Program-made: the position numbers and the translations under genes
The notes under the pieces: model-generated
Database searches by the model: none
What the model saw: the letters and a program-made list of their open reading frames with translations, nothing else
What the model was told of the DNA's origin: nothing
Shown here: positions 31,464-41,065 of the stretch, piece by piece
Position numbering within the stretch: position 1 is the stretch's first letter
Layout: each line of letters opens with the position of its first letter
Assembly: GCF_001570585.1 (NCBI RefSeq)
Contig: NZ_BBXF01000002.1
Location: 1,825,765-1,889,764 of the forward strand
DNA length: 64,000 bases
Direction: 5' to 3'
DNA from: Herbidospora daliensis
Lineage (GTDB): Bacteria > Actinomycetota > Actinomycetes > Streptosporangiales > Streptosporangiaceae

Positions 31464-33503
31464 TCACCCCGCAGAGCTGAAGGAGAAGGTTCCGCCTCCC
31501 ACGGTGTAGACGTCGTACAGGCCGCTGCGGCGCAGGAAGGTCGCGCCGGGTGTCAGGGCGGAGCTGGTGGCCGCCGCCGTGGCCAGGGGGACCCAGACCT
31601 CGCCGCTGGTGCCGGAAGGGGAGGTGACCTGGAGGTGGAACTGCCGGGTGTTGTCCTGGGCCCATCTGACGGTCAGGGCGCCGCGCGCGGTCGGTGCTGC
31701 TCCCTGGGCCCAGGTGACATTGGCCGGGCGGGGCTTGACCTCCCAGGTCGAGTAGCCCGGATTGATCGGCGTCACCCCGAGGAGGGACTCGGTGAGAACC
31801 TGGGTCGGACCCGCCGCCCACGCGTGGGCGAGGCTGTCGAATCCCCGGTCGGGCAGGCCGTTGCTCATGACGAACTCCCAGAAGGTGCCGGTGTAGAAGC
31901 CGCTGTTCGGATCGACCTGCAGACCCCACAAGCGGCGCAACAGGTCCAGTGCGCCGGCGCTGTCGTCGGCGAGCATGCGTGCCATCAGCTCCCAGGTGTT
32001 GTTGAGCGGTTCGATGGTGTGGCCGTAGGGGTCGGCCATGCTTGGGGCCGGTTGGGTGATCTGGCTGCCGTGGGCCTGCCAGCGGTTCTTGAAGTAGGTC
32101 AGGATGCCCTGGACGCTGCCCGCCGGGGCGACACCGAGCCGGATGGCGTTCATGTTCGCGTCGAGCGGGAACACGTTGGGCCGGGTGTAGGTGTGCTTGT
32201 AGAGGCCCGCGCCGGCGTTCCAGAGCCGGGTGTTGATCGCGGTCTTGAGCGCGGCGGCCTTGGTGGTGTACTCGGTGACCTTGGCCGCGGTGCCGACCTT
32301 GCCTTCGAGCCAGATCATGTTCTGCAGCAGTTCGTAGTAGGCGAGGCTGTACTCGGTGACCTCGCCGCTCTGGGTCGTCTGCCAGTAGTCGGGGTCGTTG
32401 GTGACCACCAGGCCGTTGGCGTTGAGCCGGGTCGCGTGGTAGGCCGTGGCGGCCTCGAGCCTGGGCAGGAGCGAGGTGATGTACGCGGTGTCGTTCGTGT
32501 AGCGGTAGTACTGGACCGCGATGATCGCCGAGTAGGCCGAGTAGGTGACGGCGTAGTCGAAGGCGCCGCATCCCCGGAAGCCGACGGCGCTCGTCAGGCG
32601 GCCGTTGTTCGCCTGCAGGTTCATGATCGCGTTGATGGAGCCCTTGACGTACGGGACGCTGTTGGTGCCCAGCGACAGCTGTGCCACCGGGTTGGTGATC
32701 AGGAGATCGCCTGACCAGATCGCGCGGTCGCGTTTGGCGCCGTCGAAGATGACCGGCTGGGTGAAGCAGGGGGCGACACCGGCGGGCACCATGTCCATCT
32801 GGGTGGTGTAGGCGCCGGCGTACCACATCCTGTTCAGCTGATCGTCGCTGGACATGAACCAGCCCTGGTACTGCGCCGGTCCCGCGCGGTAGGCCTTGAA
32901 GTTCAGCCCTGCGGCCGTGAGGCTGACGGTGCCGGCCGTCCTCAGCTCGATCGCGGCGAACCGGAAGCCGCCGCGAAGGCCGCCGGTGTACCTTTGGGCG
33001 CCGGTGACGGTCAGGTTGATCTGCGCGCCGCTGTCGTTGACGAACGCGCCGCTGCTGTTGGTGAGGAAGCCGAGGGCCTCGCTGGTCGAGATACGCACCG
33101 TGTTCGACGTCGCCGGGGCTCTCGGCGTCGAGGCGGAGACGGTGACGTAGGGCGTGCCGCCGACTTCCTTGCCGAAGTCGAGTACGACGGCCGCCGGCTG
33201 GCCTCCGGGCGCGACGGTCAGCACCGCCGAACCGGAGCCCTGACCCGCCAGGACCCCCGCGTTGGTGACGGACCCCTGCGTCCGGACGATGCGTACGGGC
33301 CGCACGTCGTCGCTGGACGGTCCTGGCACGAGGCTCTGCCAGTTGGGGTTCGCCGGCCAGGTCGGCAGCGCCGCCGCGAGCGGGCCTCCGGCCGGCAGCA
33401 TGACCACGACCAGGGCCGTGACGAGGGACACCAGCCCGCCGACGGTCACATACCGACGCTGGTGCTCTACTGCGGGTGCGCCGGATCCACGAATATCCTG
33501 CAC
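31464..33503 (-). CDS. secreted GH78-like alpha-L-rhamnosidase / six-hairpin glycosidase
   Basis: 679 residues. A basic N terminus and hydrophobic segment (VTVGGLVSLVTALVVVMLPAG) with AALPTWPANPNW after it indicate export. A lectin-like beta domain (about 90-200) precedes an alpha/alpha six-barrel beginning near 215 (YQGWFMSSDDQLNRMWYAGAY). FDGAKRDRAIWSGD (about 253-266) corresponds to the GH78 general-acid segment DCPxRDERxxWxGD, and a C-terminal beta domain ends the protein. Removes terminal rhamnose or a related sugar from plant glycosides or polysaccharides. The GTG at 33503 has GAGGAGA upstream. It lies at the downstream edge of the rhamnose locus. Confidence 0.85.
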   Translation of the reverse strand: MQDIRGSGAPAVEHQRRYVTVGGLVSLVTALVVVMLPAGGPLAAALPTWPANPNWQSLVPGPSSDDVRPVRIVRTQGSVTNAGVLAGQGSGSAVLTVAPGGQPAAVVLDFGKEVGGTPYVTVSASTPRAPATSNTVRISTSEALGFLTNSSGAFVNDSGAQINLTVTGAQRYTGGLRGGFRFAAIELRTAGTVSLTAAGLNFKAYRAGPAQYQGWFMSSDDQLNRMWYAGAYTTQMDMVPAGVAPCFTQPVIFDGAKRDRAIWSGDLLITNPVAQLSLGTNSVPYVKGSINAIMNLQANNGRLTSAVGFRGCGAFDYAVTYSAYSAIIAVQYYRYTNDTAYITSLLPRLEAATAYHATRLNANGLVVTNDPDYWQTTQSGEVTEYSLAYYELLQNMIWLEGKVGTAAKVTEYTTKAAALKTAINTRLWNAGAGLYKHTYTRPNVFPLDANMNAIRLGVAPAGSVQGILTYFKNRWQAHGSQITQPAPSMADPYGHTIEPLNNTWELMARMLADDSAGALDLLRRLWGLQVDPNSGFYTGTFWEFVMSNGLPDRGFDSLAHAWAAGPTQVLTESLLGVTPINPGYSTWEVKPRPANVTWAQGAAPTARGALTVRWAQDNTRQFHLQVTSPSGTSGEVWVPLATAAATSSALTPGATFLRRSGLYDVYTVGGGTFSFSSAG

Positions 33504-34226
33504 GGGAATCTCCTCATCGAGACGTACCCGGCCGCCATACGAGTGGAATGCGTCCGGAGGCGGGGCAGAGTTCTTGGGATTTCGAGCATGCTGTCGCCCG
33601 CTTTTCGTAGGGGACTGCGCGATGATCAGGGCTTAGCCGCATTGCCGTGAAGGCGAACGAATCAGCTGGGACGCCGTAGGCGGCGTAGTCGTTTTCCACG
33701 CCCGGCAAATGTGGCCGTGTGGTGTCGATTCGCCGGGACCTCGAGTGTCGGCTTGGACATCAGCTGCCATTCGGACCGTGCCATGCTTTACGGCATGGTG
33801 TGGCTGCCTTTGACGAAGGTGGGATTTCCTACCGGCTTGGGTCAGATGACGATTTACGGTAGGCGGTCGCGCTGTCGGCCTTTCTTATGCCGGCTGACCG
33901 GAGGAACCGAGACGCGGCTGCGCACGGCGGATGAGCCGGGTTCCGCCAACAGGCGAAGCTCTTCTGGAAGAAGGCACTCATGGAGAAATGCATGTTGGGA
34001 CGGTTATCGTCGATGGGACAGGGCTACCAGGAGGGGGCGCTCGCGGGAAATGGCTGCGCCGACCTGGGATCGAGGAACAGCCTATTCCCGCAGACTGGCC
34101 TGGCCCACCTCTTATGGATTTCCAGAAGATGTGATCAGGATTCGTCGCGAAGGCCATGTTCATGCGAACAGGAACGTCATCGTCTACGGGGGTGGGGAAG
34201 GTTCCACACATCCCTCCTTCTGTGCG

Positions 34227-34240
34227 TTAAAACGATTTAA
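34227..34240. promoter_or_regulatory. LacI-type operator TTAAAACGATTTAA (orphan)
   Basis: A CG-centred near-palindrome, identical to 45381-45394 before the exported rhamnosidase gene. It is more than 700 bp from the nearest start (33503), so either its gene decayed or the rhamnosidase promoter has been displaced. Confidence 0.65.
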
Positions 34241-34476
34241 TCGTTCTGTTACTTTTAACGTAAACGTCACCCGCCCCGTCGTCAAGGGGTGTATTGGATG
34301 TCGATTCCCATCCTCATCGTCATGCCCAAAGCCTCGATAGGGAGAACAACCGCATACCGCGACGCTGTTCGAAACGCGGCCATCGTGGCATGGCGATCCA
34401 GAAACGCGACTCTATGGAACCTGGGGACACGGCAGCCTGGATGAAGCCGGCGCGGCTACTTGTCTTGGCGAAACAA

Positions 34477-34512
34477 AGCTGGGTCCGTCGACCGAGGTCG
34501 ACGGACCCAGCT
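34477..34512. terminator. 36-bp hairpin with 17-bp perfect stem
   Basis: Positions 34477-34493 are perfectly complementary to 34496-34512 with only GA between. The flanks extend the symmetry (AAACAAAG on the left, GGGGCTTTC on the right). It is positioned between the aldolase stop (34753) and the operator, so it could end the leftward rhamnose transcript. Confidence 0.6.
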
Positions 34513-34534
34513 GGGGCTTTCAGGCACGGGGCCG

Positions 34535-34586
34535 CGCCGCACGAAGAAGCCATCCCTTACCGCCGCACGAAGAAGCCATTCCTTAC
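34535..34586 (+). repeat. tandem direct repeat, 26-bp unit x2
   Basis: Units 34535-34560 and 34561-34586 match at 25 of 26 bases (CGCCGCACGAAGAAGCCAT core). Confidence 0.85.
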
Positions 34587-34698
34587 CTGCGTGTGCGTCC
34601 CCGATCTGGAAATGTTCGCCGAGCGGCAGGGGTGCGCAGCCTCGTGAAGATGCTGCGATCGATAGGCGCGCCGCCGGCGGGATGCAGGCTTCGGCGTG

Positions 34699-34742
34699 GG
34701 TACCGGCGGAGCGCCCGAGGGGTACCGGCGGAGCGCCCGAGG
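34699..34742 (+). repeat. tandem direct repeat, 22-bp unit x2
   Basis: GGTACCGGCGGAGCGCCCGA plus GG is repeated exactly at 34699-34720 and 34721-34742, with a partial third copy starting GGTGTCGG. It abuts the 3' end of the aldolase gene. Confidence 0.88.
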
Positions 34743-34752
34743 GGTGTCGGTG

Positions 34753-36783
34753 TTAGCGGAGGAAGGCCGCAGCCACGCCCGCGTCGACGGGGATGTGCAG
34801 GCCGGTGGTGTGCGACAGGTCGCCGCCGGTCAGGGCGAACACCGCGTTGGCGACGTGCTCGGGGAGCACCTCGCGCTTCAGCAGTGTGCGCTGTGCGTAG
34901 AACTCGCCGAGTTTGTCCTCTTCGACCCCGTACACGGCCGCCCGGTTGGCGCCCCATCCTGAGGCGAAGATGCCTGAGCCGCGCACGACCCCGTCAGGGT
35001 TGATGCCGTTGACGCGGATGCCGTGGCCGCCCAGTTCGGCGGCCAGTAGCCGGACCTGGTGGGCCTGGTCGGCCTTGGCCGCGCTGTAGGCGATGTTGTT
35101 CGGTCCGGCGAAGATGGAGTTCTTGGAGGAGATGTAGACGATGTCGCCGCCCAGGTTCTGCTCGATCATGATGCGGGCCGCCTCGCGGGAGACCAGGAAC
35201 GAGCCGCGTGCCATGACGTCGTGCTGCAGGTCCCAGTCGGCGATGGTCGTCTCCAGGAGTGGCTTTGACAACGACAGGCCGGCGTTGTTGACGATCAGGT
35301 CGACGCCGCCGAAGGCCAGCACGGCCGCGTTGAGGCCGTTGCGGATGTCGTCCTCGCTGGTCACGTCCGCTGCCACGGCAATGGCGACGTCCGGGGAGCC
35401 GAGGCCGGCGGCGATCTTCTGGGCGGCGTCCAGGTCGCGGTCGGCGACGACGACGCAGGCGCCTTCGGCGGCCAGGCGGCGGGCGGTGGCCGCGCCGATG
35501 CCCGAGCCGCCGCCGGTCACGAAGGCGATCCTGGTCGCCAGTGGTTTGGGCTTGGGCATGCGCTGGAGCTTGGCCTCCTCCAGCGTCCAGTATTCGATGC
35601 GGAACTTCTCCGCTTCGCTGATCGGAATGTAGGCCGAGACCGATTCGGCGCCGCGCATGACGTTGATCGCGTTGAGGTAGAACTCGCCGGCGACTCGGGC
35701 GGTCTGCTTGGTGGCGCCGAAGGAGAACATGCCGACGCCGGGGACCAGGACGATCGCCGGGTCGGCCCCGCGCATCGCGGGGGAGCCCTCGACCGCGTGG
35801 CGGTCGTAGTAGGCGGCGTAGTCGGCCCGGTAGAGGGCGTGGAGTTCCCGCAGGCGTGCGGCCACGACGTCCAGGGGAGTGTCGGCGGGCAGGTCCAGGA
35901 CGAGTGGTGAGACTTTCGTGCGCAGGAAGTGGTCGGGGCAGGAGGTGCCCAGGGCGGCCAGGCGGGGGTGTTCGGCGCGGGAGAGGAAGTCGAGCACGAC
36001 GTCGGCGTCGGTGTAGTGGCCGACCTGCGGCCGGTCGGTCGAGGCCAGGCCGCGGATGAGCGGGAACAGTTCGGCGGCGCGGGCGTGCCTCCGCTCCGGC
36101 GGCAGCGGTTCGTAGCCGGGGATGACGGGGCCGAAGGGTTCGGGCCGGCCGTGGGTGGCGAGGTAGGTCTCGGCCAGGCGGATGATCTCCAGCGAGTTCA
36201 TCTGGCACTCCGCGGAGGTCTCGCCCCAGGCGGTGATGCCGTGGCCGCCCAGGATGACGCCGATCGCGCGCGGGTTCGCCGCCTTGATCGCCGCGATGTC
36301 CAGGCCGAGCTGGAAGCCGGGACGCCGCCACGGCACCCATGCCACCCGGTCGCCGAAGATCGCCTGGGTCAGTTCCTCGCCGTCGGCGGCGGTCGCGATC
36401 GCGATCCCGCTGTCGGGGTGGAGGTGGTCGACGTGGGCCGCGTCCACCAGGCCGTGCATCGCGGTGTCGATGGACGGCGCCGCGCCGCCCTTGCCGTAGG
36501 TGCAGAAGTCGAGGGCTTCGACCATCTCGTCCTCGTGTTCGGCCCCCGGGTAGACGCCGGTCAGCGCCCGCAGGCGGTCGAGCCGGAGCACCGCCAGGCC
36601 GGTGGCCGTGAGGGTGCCGAGGTCGCCGCCGGAGCCCTTCACCCACATCAGGTCGACGGGCTGGGCGGTGACCGGGTCGATCTGGCTGCCCTTGGCGGAG
36701 GCGTTTCCTCCTGCGTAGTTGGTGTTGCGAGGGTCCGCGCCCAGCTCGTGGCAGCGGTTCAGCAGGTCGTCTACAACGCTCAT
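34753..36783 (-). CDS. rhaD: bifunctional rhamnulose-1-phosphate aldolase / lactaldehyde dehydrogenase
   Basis: 676 residues, two domains. An N-terminal class II aldolase/adducin domain (about 1-380) has GGNASAKG, DHLHPDSGIAIA (zinc histidines) and GGHGITAWGETSAEC. A C-terminal SDR domain (about 425-676) has VTGGGSGIGAATAR, NNAGLSLSKP and YSAAKADQAHQ. This fusion cleaves L-rhamnulose-1-phosphate to dihydroxyacetone phosphate and lactaldehyde, then oxidises the lactaldehyde. The ATG at 36783 lies 6 bp after the isomerase stop. Third catabolic enzyme of the locus; its kinase is at 43819. Confidence 0.93.
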   Translation of the reverse strand: MSVVDDLLNRCHELGADPRNTNYAGGNASAKGSQIDPVTAQPVDLMWVKGSGGDLGTLTATGLAVLRLDRLRALTGVYPGAEHEDEMVEALDFCTYGKGGAAPSIDTAMHGLVDAAHVDHLHPDSGIAIATAADGEELTQAIFGDRVAWVPWRRPGFQLGLDIAAIKAANPRAIGVILGGHGITAWGETSAECQMNSLEIIRLAETYLATHGRPEPFGPVIPGYEPLPPERRHARAAELFPLIRGLASTDRPQVGHYTDADVVLDFLSRAEHPRLAALGTSCPDHFLRTKVSPLVLDLPADTPLDVVAARLRELHALYRADYAAYYDRHAVEGSPAMRGADPAIVLVPGVGMFSFGATKQTARVAGEFYLNAINVMRGAESVSAYIPISEAEKFRIEYWTLEEAKLQRMPKPKPLATRIAFVTGGGSGIGAATARRLAAEGACVVVADRDLDAAQKIAAGLGSPDVAIAVAADVTSEDDIRNGLNAAVLAFGGVDLIVNNAGLSLSKPLLETTIADWDLQHDVMARGSFLVSREAARIMIEQNLGGDIVYISSKNSIFAGPNNIAYSAAKADQAHQVRLLAAELGGHGIRVNGINPDGVVRGSGIFASGWGANRAAVYGVEEDKLGEFYAQRTLLKREVLPEHVANAVFALTGGDLSHTTGLHIPVDAGVAAAFLR

Positions 36784-36789
36784 GGTGGT

Positions 36790-37947
36790 TCAGGCTCCCC
36801 AACCGGCCTGGGTGCCGCCGACACGCTCGGCGACGATCTTGTCGAAGTAGCCCGACGCCTTGTACGCGGCGATCGGGTCGGGGTCCAGGCCGCGCTGCTC
36901 CCGCCAGGCGGCGAGCGACGGCCGGACGTCGGTGTTGTACGCGTCCATCAGCACCGCGTTCGCGCCCAGCACGTCACCGCTGTCCTGGGCGGTGCGCAGC
37001 GCGACGGCGTCCACGAGCAGTGCCTTGGTGGTGGCTTCCTGCACGTTCATCACCGAGCGGATCTGGCCCTGGATCTTCGGCTCGATGTTGTGGCACTGGT
37101 CGAGCATGAAGGCCACCCCGGTCGCCGGGTCGAGGCCGCCGCCCCTGACGACCTCGTACATGATCCGGAAGAGCTGGAACGGGTCGGCCGCGCCGACCAT
37201 GAGGTCGTCGTCGGCGTAGAAGCGGGAGTTGAAGTCGAACGCGCCGAGACGGCCCGCCCGCAGCAGGGACGCCACGATGAACTCGATGTTCGTGCCGGGC
37301 GCGTGGTGGCCGGTGTCGACGCAGACGGTCGCCTTGGGTCCCAGCGCCAGGCAGTGCAGCAGAGAGGTGCCCCAGTCCGGTACGTCGGTGACGTAGAAGG
37401 CCGGCTCGAACAGCTTGTACTCCAGCAGAATGCGCTGGTCGTCGCCGAGCCGGGCGTACACCTCGGCGAGGGCCTCGGAGAGCCGGTCCTGGCGGGCCCG
37501 GATGTCGTCCTGGCCCGGGTAGTTGATGCCGTCGGAGAACCAGAGCTTCAGGTCACGCGATCCCGTGGCGTCCATGATGTCGACGCATTCGAGCAGGTGG
37601 TCGGTGGCCTTGCGGCGGATACGCGGATCGGGGTTGGTGACCGAGCCCAGCAGGTAGTCGTCGTCCTGGAAGACGTTGGCGTTGATCGCACCCAGCCGCA
37701 CTCCCTGGTCGACCGTGTATTCGGCGAGCAGGGAGTAGTCGGAGACCTTGTCCCAGGGGATGTGCAGGGCCACGGTCGGAGCCGCGCCGGTGAAGGCGTG
37801 CACCTGGGCGGCGTCGGCGATCTTCTCGAAGGGGTCGCGCGGCACCCCCTTCTGGGCGAACACCTTGAACCGGGTTCCGGAGTTGGCGTACGCCCATGAG
37901 GGCGTCTCGATAGCCAGGTCGTCGAGCCCGGCGGGCAGGTCGGTCAT
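36790..37947 (-). CDS. rhaI: L-rhamnose isomerase (RhaI type)
   Basis: Interconverts L-rhamnose and L-rhamnulose in the cytoplasm. 385 residues. TIM-barrel xylose-isomerase-like fold with VALHIPWDKVSDY, INANVFQDDDYLLGS, LEYKLFEPAFYVTD and VCVDTGHHAPGTNIE, the metal-binding core of the RhaI family (distinct from E. coli RhaA). The ATG at 37947 follows GAGAG; an in-frame ATG at 37965 adds 6 residues. It sits directly before rhaD and about 85 bp after the solute-binding protein gene on the same strand. Confidence 0.93.
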   Translation of the reverse strand: MTDLPAGLDDLAIETPSWAYANSGTRFKVFAQKGVPRDPFEKIADAAQVHAFTGAAPTVALHIPWDKVSDYSLLAEYTVDQGVRLGAINANVFQDDDYLLGSVTNPDPRIRRKATDHLLECVDIMDATGSRDLKLWFSDGINYPGQDDIRARQDRLSEALAEVYARLGDDQRILLEYKLFEPAFYVTDVPDWGTSLLHCLALGPKATVCVDTGHHAPGTNIEFIVASLLRAGRLGAFDFNSRFYADDDLMVGAADPFQLFRIMYEVVRGGGLDPATGVAFMLDQCHNIEPKIQGQIRSVMNVQEATTKALLVDAVALRTAQDSGDVLGANAVLMDAYNTDVRPSLAAWREQRGLDPDPIAAYKASGYFDKIVAERVGGTQAGWGA

Positions 37948-38031
37948 GCTCTCAAATCCCCGCATTCCAGAAGCGTGTGTTTTCGTGGACGGCGGATGAG
38001 GCCGGGCGACGCGGCCCCACCCGCCGGTCTG

Positions 38032-39015
38032 TCAGCCGATGGAGTCGACGTTGGTCTTGTCCACGAGGGTGACGGGGTTGAACACCTCACGCTCGGCGGC
38101 GTTGGAGAACTGGATCGGCTGCTTGTTCAGGGCCTGCTCGCCGAGGGTGACGGTCAGGGCGCCCATGGCGGTGGGGTCCTGCGCGACGGTGGCGGCCAGC
38201 AGATCGGCCTTGATCGCGGTCAGGGCCTCGGGGTCGGCGTTGAAGCCGACGCTGACGATGTCGGTGACCGGGCTCTTGCCGGCGTCCTTGATGGCGTTGG
38301 CGGCGGCCACGCCCATCGGGTCGTTGCAGGAGAACACGCCGGCGACATCGGGGTTGGCCGAGAGGATGTCCTTCATGACCTTGTAGCCCTCTTCGGCCTT
38401 GGAGTTGCCGGAGAGCTCCGCGACGACCTTGTACCCGCGCGCTTCGATCTCCTGCTTGAAGCCGGCGTTGCGGCGGGCGGCGTAGGTCGCCGACGGCTCA
38501 CAGGTGATGGAGGCGACGTTCTTGCTGTCGCCGCCGTTGGCCTGGATCTGCTTGTCCATGAACTCGGCGGCCAGCTTGCCGCCGCCGGCGTTGTCGGAGA
38601 TGACGATCGCGTCGTACGGGGTCCCGCCGCCGCCGATGTCGTTCACGATCACTGGAACGTTCTCGGCCTTGGCCTTGGCGATGATCGGGCCCAGCGCGGT
38701 CGGCTTGAACGGGCTGATGATCAGCAGGTCGACGCCCTGGTCGATGAGCGCGGAGGCGCCGGTGACCATCTCGTTCTCGTCGCTCTTCTCGTCGTGGAGC
38801 TTGATGTCCCAGCCCTTGGCCGCGACGGCGTCCTGGGTGCCCTTGGCCATCTTCTGGAAGAACTCGTACTGCATGTCGTAGACGGAGAAGCCCACAGTGA
38901 TCTTCTTGTCGGCCGGGGGAGCCGAACTCGTGGCCGCGGTCTCGCTGGAGTCCGAGCAGCCGGCGAGGGTCAGCATGCCGAGGAGGGCAAGAGAAACGAT
39001 CTTCTTCGTGCGCAT
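38032..39015 (-). CDS. rhaS: rhamnose ABC importer substrate-binding lipoprotein
   Basis: 327 residues. The signal peptide ends in the lipobox LTLAGC (about 15-20), so the protein is a lipid-anchored periplasmic-type binding protein. The mature part is a ribose/galactose-type (type I) fold: ITVGFSVYDMQYEFFQKMAKG, LIDQGVDLLIISPFKP, SITCEPSATYAARRNAGF and GVFSCNDPMGVAAANAI. RhaS-type binding proteins feed rhamnose to the two permeases and double-cassette ATPase encoded upstream. Context makes rhamnose the expected ligand. Confidence 0.92.
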   Translation of the reverse strand: MRTKKIVSLALLGMLTLAGCSDSSETAATSSAPPADKKITVGFSVYDMQYEFFQKMAKGTQDAVAAKGWDIKLHDEKSDENEMVTGASALIDQGVDLLIISPFKPTALGPIIAKAKAENVPVIVNDIGGGGTPYDAIVISDNAGGGKLAAEFMDKQIQANGGDSKNVASITCEPSATYAARRNAGFKQEIEARGYKVVAELSGNSKAEEGYKVMKDILSANPDVAGVFSCNDPMGVAAANAIKDAGKSPVTDIVSVGFNADPEALTAIKADLLAATVAQDPTAMGALTVTLGEQALNKQPIQFSNAAEREVFNPVTLVDKTNVDSIG

Positions 39016-39044
39016 GTGACGTGTCTTTCTAGGTGGGGGGTCGG

Positions 39045-40091
39045 TCAGGACGTTGGGCGCAACGCCCTGCGGAAGGAGCCGGGGGCGGCGAAGCGGGTGC
39101 GGAGACCGTCGATGGTCAGGGCGACGATGAGGACGAGACCCAGGACGATGCGCTGGTAGGCGGACTCGACACCCTGGCTGACCAGGACTTCGTTCAGGAC
39201 GCTCACGAGGAAGACGGCGGAGAAGGTGCCGATGAGGGTGCCCTTGCCGCCCTTGAGGGCGGTGCCGCCGAGGACGACGGCGGCGATCACCTTGAGCTCG
39301 AAGCCGTCCTGGGCGGACCCGTCGGCGGTCCACACCCGGGTGATGTAGGTCAGTGCGGCGATCCCCACGGTCAGACCGACCAGGACGAACACGAACAGCC
39401 TGATCCGGGTGTCGGAGATGCCGCAGAACCGGGCGGCCGACGGTGACGACCCGTAGGCGAGGGTGCGGCGGCCGATCGCGGTCCGGCGCATCAGCACCCA
39501 GCCCGCCGCGAACACGGCGACCATGATGAGGAAGGGCACCGGCAGCCCGGCGAGGTTGAGGCTGCCGATCTTGGCGAACGGTGAGTCGACGTGCTCGTAG
39601 GGCAGGGTCTGGGGGCCGTCCTGGGTGAGCAGGTAGGCGATTCCCCGGAAGACGAACAGCGAGCCCAGGGTCGCCACGAAAGGCGGAACCTTGAGCTGGG
39701 TGATCAGGCCGGCGTTCACCAGGCCGCACAGCAGGCCCGTGGTGATCGCGGCCGCGACGGCCGCCGCCGTCCCCCCTCCGTTGAACGCCATCAGGGTGAC
39801 CACGCTGGTGAGCGCGAGCTGGCCGCCCACCGACAGGTCGAAGGCGCCGCTGGCGATGGCGAAGGTCATGCCGACGGCGACGATGCCGACGTAGGCGCTC
39901 TCGCGCAGGACGGACTGCAGGTTCTCGATCTCCAGGAAGCCGGGCGCGACGGCCGGCGTACACAGGAGCAGGAGGATGAGGAGTGCGGTGACTCCCCAGG
40001 TGTCCCACAACCGGCCCAGGGAGACCTTCGGCGATCTGCTGCCGGTGACAGGCTGTTCCGCGGGCTTCTGGGTCGTCGTCTGGGTGCTCAT
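39045..40091 (-). CDS. rhaP: rhamnose ABC importer permease 1
   Basis: 348 residues, about 9-10 membrane helices. It belongs to the RbsC-like branched-chain/ribose permease family: [49 protein letters not shown] and [24 protein letters not shown]. The ATG at 40091 overlaps the stop of permease 2 (ATGA), so both are coupled. Its N terminus ([14 protein letters not shown]) is cytosolic. Confidence 0.92.
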   Translation of the reverse strand: MSTQTTTQKPAEQPVTGSRSPKVSLGRLWDTWGVTALLILLLLCTPAVAPGFLEIENLQSVLRESAYVGIVAVGMTFAIASGAFDLSVGGQLALTSVVTLMAFNGGGTAAAVAAAITTGLLCGLVNAGLITQLKVPPFVATLGSLFVFRGIAYLLTQDGPQTLPYEHVDSPFAKIGSLNLAGLPVPFLIMVAVFAAGWVLMRRTAIGRRTLAYGSSPSAARFCGISDTRIRLFVFVLVGLTVGIAALTYITRVWTADGSAQDGFELKVIAAVVLGGTALKGGKGTLIGTFSAVFLVSVLNEVLVSQGVESAYQRIVLGLVLIVALTIDGLRTRFAAPGSFRRALRPTS

Positions 40092-41065
40092 GCCGCACTC
40101 TCCTGGACCCTCGCCGGGACCCGGTTCGGTTTCGTTCCGCGCTTCTCCCGGCGGCGCAGAGCCAGCAGCGCCAAGGCCGCGATCAACAGCAGTCCCACGC
40201 TGATGCGCTGGTAGGCCGGGGGCGTGTTGAGCAGGTTCAGGCCGTTCCTGATCGTCTCGATCATCACCGCGCCCAGAACGGTGCCGATGACCGAGGCCCG
40301 GCCGCCGAGAAGGGCCGTGCCGCCCAGGACCACGACCGTGATCGCGTCGAGTTCGAAGCCGAGCCCGAGCTGGCCGTTGCCCTTCTGGAGCTGGCTGGAG
40401 ATCAGCAGACCCCACAACCCGCCGGACAGGCCGACCAGGACGTAGACGGCGATCCGGATGCGGTCGACCGGCAGCCCCGACATCCGGGCGGCGTCACGGT
40501 TGGACCCGATCGCGCAGACCCAGCGGCCGAACCGGGTCCGGTTGATCGTCCACCAGCCCAAGGCGGCGACCACGACTGCCAGCACGATCGGCATGGGGAT
40601 GCCGAGCGGGCGGCCCGCGACCAGGTACTTCAGGCCTGGTGAGCTGACGATCTGGTCGTGCCCGTCGGTGTAGGCCAGAGACGCGCCACGGACGATCACC
40701 ATCGTCGCCAACGTGGCGATGAACGGGGTCACTCCGAGTTTGGTGATGACCAGCCCGTTGGCCAGGCCGATGAGCGCGCCGACGCCGAGCGCCGCGATCA
40801 GCGAGAAGGCCAGGGACTGCCCGGCGATGAGCGCGCTGCAGCAGGCGACCCCGGCCAGAGAGACCGTCGAGCCGATCGACAGGTCGAACTCGCCCATCGC
40901 CAGGCAGAAGGTCATGGCGATGCCCGGGATCGCGAGGATCGCGGCCGCCACCAGGACGTTCTCGAGGTTTCCCGCGCTGAGGAAGGTGTCGGTGGTGATG
41001 GCGAGGATCGCCGCCACCAGGACGAGCGGTACCAGCAACGGCACCTTCTTGATCGTGTTGATCAT
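40088..41065 (-). CDS. rhaQ: rhamnose ABC importer permease 2
   Basis: 325 residues with the same RbsC-like architecture: [48 protein letters not shown] and [20 protein letters not shown]. The pair of distinct permeases is normal for RhaSTPQ importers. Start overlaps the ATPase stop (ATGA at 41065-41062). A basic C-terminal tail ([12 protein letters not shown]) is cytosolic. Confidence 0.92.
   Translation of the reverse strand: MINTIKKVPLLVPLVLVAAILAITTDTFLSAGNLENVLVAAAILAIPGIAMTFCLAMGEFDLSIGSTVSLAGVACCSALIAGQSLAFSLIAALGVGALIGLANGLVITKLGVTPFIATLATMVIVRGASLAYTDGHDQIVSSPGLKYLVAGRPLGIPMPIVLAVVVAALGWWTINRTRFGRWVCAIGSNRDAARMSGLPVDRIRIAVYVLVGLSGGLWGLLISSQLQKGNGQLGLGFELDAITVVVLGGTALLGGRASVIGTVLGAVMIETIRNGLNLLNTPPAYQRISVGLLLIAALALLALRRREKRGTKPNRVPARVQESAA

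Larger units (their letters stand above)
33504..34752. other. 1.25-kb gene-free interval with operator, palindrome and tandem repeats
   Basis: No frame on either strand has a family motif, ribosome site and codon pattern together. Parts near 33700-34450 are lower in GC, suggesting a decayed gene. It contains a CCATGC/GCATGG inverted repeat near 33779-33796, a LacI-type operator (34227-34240), a 36-bp hairpin (34477-34512) and two tandem repeats (34535-34586, 34699-34742). Confidence 0.5.

Noticed and set aside
33711-34340. 209-codon plus-strand frame in the gene-free interval
   Set aside because: No conserved motif, unusual Cys/Trp/Arg content, runs through the LacI-type operator.
34535-34742. 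CRISPR array
   Set aside because: Only two tandem repeats of different units without spacers, and no cas genes.
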